Shown: one piece after another, positions 1 through 10,326 of the stretch
Layout: each line of letters begins with the position of its first letter
Numbering within the stretch: position 1 is the stretch's first letter
Source of the DNA: Adineta ricciae
Taxonomy: Eukaryota > Rotifera > Eurotatoria > Adinetida > Adinetidae
Reading direction: 5' to 3'
Assembly: GCA_905250025.1 (NCBI GenBank)
Contig: CAJNOJ010000072.1
Location: 356,315 to 420,314, forward strand
Length of the DNA stretch: 64,000 bases
Translations under genes and position numbers: made by a program
Notes under the pieces: generated by a model
Told to the model about the DNA's origin: nothing
The model's database searches: none
What the model saw: the letters and a program-made list of their open reading frames with translations, nothing else

Positions 1-1428
1 GATTTTCTACTCGACGACACCAACAGAGATATAAAATAAGTCGACTAAGACAGTCTGCGTGGAAAGCAATCATATTTTAATTATGCAATTTCATACTACA
101 ACTTGGAGAGTGAATTTTCTGTTTAGTTAATTAGTGAGGTAAGTAGCAAAGGATTGAATCACATGCAAAGAAAACAACCTTGAAAAACTGATGAAAGAAA
201 TTTCGTCGACTAATTGTGAAAATACAGAAAAACATGAAGACAAAGAATAAGTATGATAATAGCATGCTTTATTTAATTGGCAATTAAGAGGTTGGCTGGT
301 AGATAGGATGAATGTACTCAATGGAGATTGCTCTTAAAATAGAACAGTTGTTTGGACATCAATGTCTTAATGTGCGGTGCATCAGCCATTTATTGTTCTT
401 TTTGTTCGTCGAAATGGATGTTTATCTATCTTGCCTGTAGCGCACTTAACAATATTTATGCTTAATTAATGTGTAGTTATTCGTTTATCGAGAAGATCGT
501 TGATCGGATAAAAGAGAACTCGACGTTGATATTTGTAAATACGAGATTAATAATTAGTAAGATTTCTCGAGGAAAAAATCGGGAATGTTAGGCATGACGT
601 AAGATTGGGAAGTGTAAAGATCGATTGTTCCCTAATGATTAACGGTTGAGTCAGTATAATTCATAGCATATGATGATATTCTGTGCTGAGAAAAGCAGTT
701 GATTCTAATTGAGACTCATGCAAGGCTGTGTACATCGATCCAGATGGTTTTCTTCTTGTTATTGTCGTCGGAGTTTTTGATCGGAAGAGAAATTTTCTTT
801 TTGCTTAACAGAATTAACTCACAGGATTTGATTAAACGAAGCGAAGTGAATTCTTCTTTTTCTGCTCAAGTCAAGAATGAGTCTCATTTGCATAAATTGA
901 TTATTTTGTTTCTCTGTTGCGCAACAGACGTGACAGTCTTCTGATTGAGACATTGTTTCGCAACAAACGTTTTCTTTAGAGAAAATCATTGATTAGGATG
1001 TCTGATGTGTTTTTTCTTCTTGCTGGATGTTTGTAAATCTCTAGTGAGTAATCTATTCATCTTTTCATTTGTGCGTGTGAATATGTCAACTTAGTTCAGA
1101 ATTTCATTCATTTTACACATCAATCTCAAAGATATTTCGTGATTCGATATTGAATAGCAAAATCAAGCACAATCATGGACGATGACGTGTTTCGGAAAAT
1201 CGATTATTGAACAAGAAGGTCAATACCTATCTTTCTTTATGTATTACATATCGTGATAGAATCAGATTTTCATACTATGAAAAATGAATACGATGTTATC
1301 AAATCAAGAAAAGTCGTTTGACCTATGATATTCATTTTATTTGTTTGTTAAGACAATATTGACAACGAAATTACCGAGACAAAAGCAAACTAACAGGCAA
1401 TCGATACGTATATTAACGAATCCTATGA
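1..1428. other. Left-edge region without a recognised gene
   Basis: AT-rich sequence with only short open frames that resemble no family and show no coherent splice structure. I see no tRNA, repeat array or mobile element here. It may contain the 3' flank of the MetE-like gene and regulatory DNA. Confidence 0.5.
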
Positions 1429-2707
1429 TTAATTTTGACAAATAATCGTATCCAATTCTGTTCTTTGAATTGATTGTTTCTTATTGAGTTTTTCTTCGGC
1501 TAATTTTGTGCCTTGAATTCGTGCGCGAATTTTCTCAAATGCAATTTGTCTGGATACTGATTGATCATCATCGAATGGCGAGAAGCCACAGTCATCTGTC
1601 GTACCCAACTGTTCTATTGGAATGTATTCTGCTGCTTCTAAAACTTGTTCGCATACTTCTTCGGGTGTTTCGACTTTTGGTTTTAATGGATCGGTAACAC
1701 CAATGAAAACGCGCTGCCACGGTTGGATTGAATCGCGAATGCATGATAAAATTTCATGACGATTCGACGTTTCCGATGAGAATTGAAGAAAGAAATTTCC
1801 CACTTTCAAGTCAAATATTTCCGGAAGAAGTAGTAGATAATTAACATCGATCGAATGATAACAACCTTTGTCACAACCTGCACAAACATGAACACCAAGT
1901 CGATGTCGTAAATTGCTCTCGAATCGATTTAAGAGTCGATTGTTGATTTGAACAAATTCTTGTAATAATCGTCCAGTAGGATCAACTTTCAGAGAAAATC
2001 GAGCTTCGGAAAAATCCAATTGAACTGAATGTGCACCGCTGGTAAAACATTTGCGAACATCGATTTCAGCTTCATTGATAAGATCGTTTAGAAACTGTTC
2101 ACGAGTATAATTCGGAATTGTCTCTTGTGGGTAAACCATAGACAATGCTGAAGGAGCGATAATAGCTTGTCTGAAAGTAGAAGACAACCTTCAATGTAAT
2201 ACAATCAAACAGAAATCCGACGTACTTTATTGGAAGATTCGTATACTTTTTCGCCTCGTCAACATATACATGAGCATAGGTTGTATAACGAAAAGGACTT
2301 TTGATAAGATGTGGTAATGATCTTCGATGACCATTGGAAAAAGTTAAAGCAAAATACTTTGATGAAAATGCATAATATTCATTTTTTAACCCGCAGATAG
2401 GATAGGTAAGAAATGAGGATTTAGTTTGTTCACCATCGGTAATGATTTTTGAGCCCGTACGTTCCAATTCTTCAATTGTTGATCGAATAGCTTTAACTTG
2501 AAGAGCTTTCAACTCATTTCGATTCGTCGTATCACATGGATACATATGTTGAGCAGCGATTAATTCAATAGGTCGAGGTATAGAACCAACTTGCTCACTT
2601 CGAATGGTAATCTAATCGAAAAAGTTCATAGTGAAAAACATGAAATGTAATAATATTTTCCTTGATTTTCAAGGACAAACCTTTTCTGATAGATGCTTAT
2701 ATGCCAT
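1429..2707 (-). CDS. Cobalamin-independent methionine synthase (MetE C-terminal domain)-like protein
   Basis: Three exons (2707-2681, 2611-2226, 2170-1429) join in frame to about 385 residues with GT...AG introns of 69 and 55 bp. The family transfers a methyl group to a thiol such as homocysteine using a zinc site. The start MAYKHLSEK leads into SEQVGSIPRP, the usual N-terminal motif of the short MetE-like family. The second splice restores PIKQAIIAPS. Likely zinc ligands are visible: His and Cys in GVHVCAGCD, Glu in the FSSETSN stretch, and Cys in TTDDCGFSPF. The length matches the stand-alone short family (about 370 residues), not full MetE (about 750), because the N-terminal barrel is absent. 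Animals normally use the B12-dependent enzyme, so a foreign origin is likely but was not tested. The true substrate is unknown. Confidence 0.85.
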
Positions 2708-3366
2708 TAGAATATGTTCAATCAAGAGCAAGTTACCTGACTGACGTATATATATAAGTAGGAGATAATCATGAGGAAATTTGTTCAAATAGTTTTCTTT
2801 TCATTCCGAGATATTCATAATTGCGATGACGTCGAGAAAAGATCTATTTGTAGACGTACATAGATTATATAAGCAGATAATAAAAGAAACTGGATCACAG
2901 GGCACTCTTATTTCTCTTAGAAAATACTTCTTTGAAAATTAAAAATACCTTTCCTTTTGAGTGAATGTAATAAGCGGCATTCAATCGAATTTCCTGTCAT
3001 AGAAATGGAAGCAATGGCATTTTCTTGTCGAAAAGTTTATTTAGAGAAACGCAAGAACGTCTGCTGTCACTTCCGCAGCTAATGGCAAATCGACATTCAA
3101 TATGAATTTCAAATATGTAAACATATTCCTGCAGAGCAAGTGAATATCACTGATGATAAGTTACCATAAAGTAAAATATCACAGTTTGATATTGTTTGAA
3201 TGGGTATTCAAGTTACGCATTTATACCTGAAGAAACATTATCAACCTTTGTACTTTTGCTCATAAGATTTTCTTCATAGACAGACTTTATTTGGAATAAT
3301 AATCTGTTACAATCGTCATACATAGAAAGCATGGTCGTATGTCTTTTCTTTTGTTTATCATTGAGT

Positions 3367-4340
3367 TTAATGTAAAGTCGTAGTAGGTATAATTCGCTGT
3401 CTCTTCCATGAGAAAAAGAGTATTTTGCACTCCTTTCGAAAAGAGCTTGAAGCAAGAAAATATATATAAAATGGTGTTGTATGAAAAATATAAATTAGAA
3501 AATTTCGTATGAAAAAACTAATAAATGATTCGATTTGAATGCGTTGTGTGCTTTTATTTGGAACATTGCTAGTCAATGTTGTATAAGCAATGCTCACTGG
3601 ATTCAAAGCTGTACATGTTAGATAAACTATTACTTCAGCAGCTAAAATAGCTAAGAATTGTCGATCACGTTGATGTAAATGAACCTGTGTCGTATGAATC
3701 TAGATAGAAGAAAATCATTTGATTTCATGTATTCGTTTAGATACCTTCTTACTTGTTTCAAATTACGCATTGTTAATATTCCAAATATCAGCATTAGCAA
3801 AGGTGGAATGAGACCAATGATGAAAATCGAATAGATTGAAAATATGAGACTATATGTGCCGAACATTCCACATGAGCCATGTTGAATATCTTGATAAACA
3901 AGTATATGAATACAAATAATAAACCAGAATAGAATGATGGCAATAGTAGACCAACGAGCAAGTTTTATGTTACTCCATCGACGTATAGACGGACGACTAC
4001 TGGACACCGCAAAACGATCGAAACATGCGAAAACAATCAATATTCGATCGATCATTAGAATAGCGTGCAGAGCATATTGACGCCATTTGCATAATGAAAG
4101 TGAAAGTGGCAAAGGATCAGGATGATCAAGTGCATAAACTAATGGAATTATTCCTAAATTGATGCCAAGAATATTAAATAGAGATCCAACTCCAAGATAT
4201 ACAGAGCACGGATTGCGTCGGTGATTTTTATTTGAGAAAATTAACAACGCAAGGAAATTGCCGATATTACCAAGAGCCAAATAAGTCGTCATACCGTAAC
4301 GTATCATAGCAATTTGAATAGAAGGTAGAATCGACGTCAT
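3367..4340 (-). CDS. Class A (rhodopsin-like) G-protein-coupled receptor, orphan
   Basis: Two exons (4340-3753 and 3699-3367; 53-bp intron, phase 0) give about 306 residues. Seven hydrophobic segments are visible. The first contains GNIGNFLALLIF; the third ends in FACFDRF, a DRF variant of the DRY motif; the last contains TTPFYIYFLAS, in the place of NPxxY. There is no long N- or C-terminal tail. The short length and divergent motifs fit the large orphan peptide-receptor-like sets of rotifers and other lophotrochozoans. The ligand cannot be told from the sequence. The ATG at 4340 is the first in frame and precedes TM1 by about 20 residues. Confidence 0.8.
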
Positions 4341-5744
4341 AGTTGTTCTTTACTCGAAAGTTTGATAACAATAAAAGTTTTAAAAAACAAATGAAATAAG
4401 TGTTCGTTCAGTTGAAATCAGACTTTAAAACTGTCAGAATCTCATTGACGTCGTGCACTGATGGATGTTTTATTATTTTGGAAGGTTTTTACCATTAAAT
4501 ACAACTTATCACTGTCATGAGATAATCTTTTATTTAAAGGATTTAATGCATTGATGGTATGTCAAGAACTTACCTGTGCACGAGATTCGACCGGATAGAC
4601 TGTTAGTCTGACGGTAGGGATGCTCTCTCTCACACATAAGTTGTCGAAGGTGGTAACGATCTATCCTTTAATTCAAAATGCACTTTCAATAATGAAGACT
4701 TTCCAGCTGAACTCTTCATAATGTAAATCTATTGATGATTGCTATTGAACATACTTTTTCAAGAGTTGTCCTTGACAAAACAAAGCATTCGGTCAGGAAA
4801 TGAATCTGATTCAAATTAATAATTCTCTTACACTACTATGAGATATGCTAACAAACAGAAAAGAAATGTGCAGTTGTTTGAACGAATAAACAGGATAATT
4901 CGATTGATGAAGAATTGAACTTTATAGTTGAGAAGTATTATTCGAAGTTCTTGATAAATCTATAGATTAGTTACATCTGTGTATAAAAGGCTTGCTGTCT
5001 GACAACCTTATTCTGGTATAGAATAAAGTTGTTCTCGTTTGTCAGATGAGTTTAAATCGTCTAATCAAATTTAATAGAAATCAATAAAGACGAAAAGATG
5101 ATTTCATCAAAATGTCGCGGGTTCATCTTATTTTAAACAGAATTTTCATTATCTTCAGAAGATGATCTCAGTAGGGATCTTCCTGCAATGACTATTTCCT
5201 ATTGTGAACAACCATGAATTTCTCATTCATAGTTATCACCAACAAAATCTTCCGCTCTTCTTCCTAATAAAATAATGTCAATGTGGTTATCTTCATCCGT
5301 CCTCATTCTCAACGTATTTTTTCTCTGCAAAACTAATGATTGCTGATTTGATTTGTGCAACTAACAGGCGCAATGCAAGATGACAGACTAGAAAAAAAAA
5401 CCTACCTGTCAATCAAAGAGTATTTTCTTAATTGACATAAGTGTTCGATTTATTAGATATTTAAGGTCACGTTCCAACAGCTCGTCTCAGCTATATTTTT
5501 ATCGATTAGTATCAATATGAATTATCATAGGAATAAACAATCTAATCGAAATAAATCAAAATGAAAATAGCTCGATACTTCATGTGCTATTGGCTTTGAA
5601 TGCAATACACAAATATGAACTGTCAGATTAGACACTATATTGATACGGGAAAAAATCATAATACAAAAAAACAAGTAAGTCAAATTAAAACACCTTAACA
5701 AAAGAAAATAAGCTATAAAGTCATATGGTATAGATAAATCTTTT
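4341..5744. other. Intergenic region with a possible promoter/LTR-like segment
   Basis: No coding region recognised. At 4979-5036 a TATA box (TATAAAAGG) is followed about 45 bp later by an AATAAAG polyadenylation-like signal, a spacing seen in LTRs of retrotransposons. I could not find matching terminal inverted dinucleotides with target-site duplications or any internal gag/pol, so this remains tentative. Confidence 0.35.
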
Positions 5745-7353
5745 TCACTGATTGATCGATGTCATTTGTTGCATTAACGGGTCTTCTTTCTGATGACCAC
5801 CTCGTCGACGGCGTTCTTTTCTAGTTGCTCGTTTCGCTAAACACTCCAAAATACCAATGATGAGAATAATTAGAAGTATAGCTGCTACCATAATAACCAC
5901 TTTACCATGACGAATAGCAAGATGAACTAGTCTTAATTTACCAATTGTAGCATCATCTATATTCACTTCTTGGTCAATCCATACTAACGGTATCATTCTT
6001 CGAACTCCACGACGTTTTGTTGGCGTAAGTTCTGATCCGTATTCTGATTGTTTCATCGGATCAATAATTGCATCAATATTCAATTGAATACGATGGTGTG
6101 CTCGAAGAGGTGTACCAGAATAAGGTTCAAAATAAATCAATGCTTCATGTTGATCACGAGTCGGTGTAAAACCTTCGATGTTCAGATTTTCCATTGTTTC
6201 GTTCGAAGCTCCATAGAAATGTGGTTTCGATAGAAAGACAGTATTGTCTGGTAATGTAGCTGATATACATTTGGAAACATCAAGTTTATCAAGCTCTGGA
6301 CATGTATTTATATCACTGATATTTGTACATTGATCAAAATCAATAAATTTAATTACATATTCATGAACATCGATACCACTAAACATTGTAAGAACTCTAT
6401 TGAATTTAACAGTAATTGGACGACAAAAATCTGCTTGAAAAATATGCATAACTGGTTTATCAAAAAGCATCGGTACGAATGTAAGACCATCGTATATCGT
6501 CAGTGGGTATTTGTCGGGTGAAGAAAATGAAAACGGAACATTTTCACTGGCAAATGAAAGTACCTGACCTTTTTCCATCAGACCTAAAAAGAAGAAAGAT
6601 CTACTACAAATTGTGCCATAGATCAACAAGAACAATTTCTGCTTTTCTCGAATGAAAAGAACGTGCTGAATTACCTGATCTGATTGTAAAATTATACGAT
6701 CGGCTACCATTGTATCGGTAGATAAATCCAGACTTAGCAGTGTTGGGTCCAGTCATCTTTTCTCGGACAGTTTCGAACAATGGTGAAGTAAAACCTTCTA
6801 ATTGTTCAATCGCATTTCCGTAATTGAAAGCGTTATTTCCACCCAAGTCAAAGAATGAACTTGCTGGTCTTGATTCGAATTGTGTTCGAAAAATGGCTCG
6901 AAGCAAATCAACAAATACACCTGTATCGTTGACAGCGGATGGTTCAAATTTGGTTGAATGACGATTGAACAAACGATAGATCGAATAACTCAATGCTTTA
7001 TTATCATCCGACCATCGAACATCCTTTTTCGTGGCAAATAAATGATAATCATAGGCGCGTGTTTCTTTCAATTGTATTGTTGTCGACGATGGATCGGTAA
7101 CAATTTCCATTGCATTACTTATATTGAAAAGATGATAACCACGAGTTATTGTCGTTGGCGGACTGAGCCATGTTTCAAAACCTTGACTATTTGGCTTTAA
7201 TTCTACTATTTTTAAAACCTGACCAATGATAATTGGTTTTAAGTTAACACATAAATAGATTGCAGGAGCAAGGATAGCTATAGCAACGATCACTTCTATA
7301 AGGATTCGTTTGGTTAATTTCTTATTTCGTTGCGTATTCGACGCGTTCGTCAT
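5745..7353 (-). CDS. CD36/LIMP-2/SR-B family scavenger receptor, copy 1
   Basis: Two exons (7353-6675 and 6583-5745, 91-bp intron, phase 1) give 505 residues, normal for the CD36 family. These proteins are double-pass membrane glycoproteins that bind lipids, lipoproteins or lysosomal cargo. An N-terminal membrane segment (IEVIVAIAILAPAIYL) is followed by a large ectodomain with the family pattern: FFDLGG, LFETVREKM, SGFIYRYNGS, FHIFQADFCRP-like cysteine region, FEPYSGTPL and VWIDQEV. A C-terminal membrane segment (VVIMVAAILLIILIIG) precedes a basic cytosolic tail. Several N-x-S/T sites are present. I chose the ATG at 7353 by alignment with copy 2; an in-frame upstream ATG (7473) would add a hydrophobic leader not shared by the paralogue. 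It is a tandem paralogue of the gene at 8101-9682. Confidence 0.9.
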
Positions 7354-8100
7354 TTTGTACTTTGTATTATTAAAGTTCTCGTTCTTTTCTTGATAAATAG
7401 ATGATAATGGTGATAGTGGTAGCAGCGAATATGTGCTCTTTGTAGGAAGAACGAAAAAGGAGAAAAAATACAAATTTGTTAAACACTGATAGTGGATGAT
7501 GATTGCGTCTTTTTTGTGGTAGACTACAGCTGGTCATAACTGAAGATACAGTACTGCTTATCATATGAAAAGGAACGAAAAATATTTCATTCGTTCTCCT
7601 TCTTTTCAAACCATAAAATTCAAACTAGAATATGGTTGTTCGTCAATACTTACTTTCGATTAGACAAAAAAGCTTTTGTATATAATAGTTGAGGAAATAA
7701 AGAATCACATTTGCATTCGTTCTGTTCGATTGAAACATATGTTTCAGGCAAGGAACACTCCTCACACTTGTATTTACCAAACACATGAAATCGATTGTCT
7801 AATTATTACTACCCATTGTACATATTTGATCGGATGCATCATTCGAACATGTCAGCGGGCTGTAATGAATAGTCCAAAAAATTCGATGTAGGACATGAAA
7901 CTGGCTAGGAGATGTTTGAAAAGTTTCGGTGAGTATATGAAAAGTAGAATTTGAGTGAGAATGTATTTGTTCGATTTATTTCACACGAAAAAAGATAAAA
8001 TGAATTCGTATGATAGAAAAAAAAAGAATAACGATCAAACTAACAACTAGAAAATGAAGACGTATTTTGGAAAAACACATTTCGGTTCAATTGAGGAGCT
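7354..8100. other. Spacer between tandem CD36-family genes
   Basis: No gene seen. The region should hold the promoter of copy 1 and the 3' flank of copy 2; small frames here have no recognisable features. Confidence 0.5.
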
Positions 8101-9682
8101 TTAATGATAGATTAGAGTATCAGCCTTGACATAACCACTGTGTTTATTTCGATTGTTTCTGTTGCATAATCGCGGAACTAATTCCATAACAAGAATAAAA
8201 CAAATGGATAATACAATCGCTAATCCAATAACAATTCGCTGTCCGTTATTCATAATAATCATGGCTTTCTGAAGATCTTTGACTTTGCTTTCATAGAGTT
8301 TTATATCCTGATCGATCCAAAATACGGGTATTAAACGTACGACACCTTTGCGTTTTTTTATTGCTGTCCACTTAGCTCCATCCTCTTCTTTTCTGGCTGG
8401 ATCAATGCTCGCTGCAACATTCAACTGCATCCGAAATGAAGCTTTCAACGGCGTACCAGAGTAAGGCTCAAAATAAACAACTGAATCATGTGCATCTGCA
8501 GATGGTTGAAAACCTTCGATATTCATTTCTTGAATTGTCTCGTTTTTACTTCCATAAAAATGCGCTTTGGACAGAAAGATCGTGTCCTCTGGCAAAGATG
8601 TTGAAATACATTTTGAAACATCAAGTTTCTGGACTTCTTCGCACGTACTTGTATCATTTGGGTTAGAACAATTGTTAACGTTAATAAATTTGACTCGATA
8701 CTCGAATGCCGGTAGTCCAAAACGTAAATTGACGGTTTTCGAATACTGAAGAAGAACTGGACTGCAAAAATCTGAGTGGAAGATGTTCAGTACGGGCTTA
8801 TCAAAAAGCATTGTTGGATATGTAACGCTATCATAAATTGGAAATGAATAATCGTGTGAAGTAGTTTCAAATGCAACGAGATCGCTTGAAAATGATTTCA
8901 TTTGACCTTTTTTATCCAAATCTAAAGCAAAAATATCGGAGTACTGGAAACAACTAGAATAGAAGCGAGTACATCATACCTGTGTCTATCGACACACTGT
9001 ATAATCGACTACCATTTTGTCGATAGATAAAACCTGACTTGTCCGTGTTTGGTCCTACCATTTTCTCTCGAACAGTGTCAAACAAAGACGAAGTATAGCC
9101 TTCTAGTAATTCTATTGGTTTTCCTTCAGGAAAGGGATTTTCACCACCAAGATCAAAAAATGATTGTGCTGGTTTAGCTTTTTCAAATTGTGTTCGAAAA
9201 ATAGCCCGTACTAAGTCAATAAATGCACCAGTATCATTAAGAGACGATTCTTTAAATCGTTCGGGATCACGCGTAATCAGTCGAGAAACTTCATAATCAA
9301 GTTTAGTATTGTTGTCAGACCATTGAGTAATGTTTTTGATGGTTTTGATTTTGTATGTGTAAGCCGGTGTGTCTCGAACATGTATAGTCGTATCAGATGG
9401 ATGAAGAGTAACATTTTCTGCATTTGTGACATTGAATAGATAGTAACTTCGAGTTGTATCGACTGGTGGATCGAGCCAACTTTGTAAACCTTCTGTATCG
9501 GGTTGGAGTGTTACTTTACCGAAAATTCGTGGTTTAATCATATCTTTCAGAAGACTCCCTACGGGTACAAAAATTGTTGGTAGGATGAGTACAGCGCACA
9601 CAATAACTTCGATAATCAATCTTCTGATTCTTCGTTTCCGCTGTTCATCGGGTGTGTATCGCTGATAACCGTTGGATGGCAT
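8101..9682 (-). CDS. CD36/LIMP-2/SR-B family scavenger receptor, copy 2
   Basis: Two exons (9682-8980 and 8921-8101, 58-bp intron) give 507 residues. The intron sits at the same place as in copy 1 (after SGFIYRxNGSRxY...), which supports local duplication. N-terminal membrane segment LIIEVIVCAVLILPTIFV, ectodomain with LFDTVREKMVGPNT, CSNPNDTSTC-type cysteines, FEPYSGTPL and FWIDQDI, then a second membrane segment (IVIGLAIVLSICFILVM) and a short tail. Copy 1 and copy 2 are clearly diverged, so the duplication is not recent. The start is the first ATG; the frame also extends to a TTG at 9688. Confidence 0.9.
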
Positions 9683-10326
9683 TGTCAAGGTTTAGTTGAA
9701 ACAATCGGTACTAAATGCATCGTTGTTCTTCTCCTTTTATACACGATAATCTATTTTCTTACACGTAAAAGAAAAAAATTTATCATCCGACTGCACAGAT
9801 ACATCGTTTGCTGCCAGCTGGTGTGTGTACATGTTTGAGAATCTATTTTTGTATCACATTCTTTCACTACAAGCAGAATTTTAATTCGAATGAAGAACGA
9901 ATGTGCATGTGCACACAGAACAAGTTTCATGTTATCGAATTCCGAAAGAAATCTTGTTGAATGAAATGCTGTTCTGTAAATCTTTTCTTCACCGTTCGCT
10001 AGTCACGAATGATCAAAATATTTTCTCCAGAGTTTGTTCTTGCCGAATAAATGTTTCGCTCGTTATTTCAAGAATGTCAGAAAAAAACAATTCAAGGAAG
10101 GTATTTCCAGATGTACATCAAAAGAACTAGCCAGAACAGGGAATATTTTCAGTTAAATTGCTTTTCTGTGCCGTGCCCCTCACGATTTTTCTTCTGCGAC
10201 ATATGAGTAGATAATAGCAGCCAGTACTTTGAATTCTGATGGACGTCTTTTTTTAGTTTTTCAATGAGAAAACAAACAAAAAATGTTCTAGTTATTATAA
10301 ACAACGAAATAACTTGTTGTTGGGTC
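9683..10326. other. Intergenic region
   Basis: No gene recognised. It contains the 5' flank of CD36 copy 2 and the 3' flank of the uS9m gene. Confidence 0.5.

Noticed and set aside
3213-3455. 80-codon minus-strand frame near the GPCR 3' end
   Set aside because: It overlaps the real last GPCR exon in another frame and shows no family feature.
4575-4665. Possible tRNA-like segment with GTTCGA-type words
   Set aside because: No consistent acceptor stem or cloverleaf could be folded by eye.
7370-7609. Minus-strand frame upstream of CD36 copy 1
   Set aside because: Poly-T-rich 5' flank; not in frame with the receptor and unlike copy 2.
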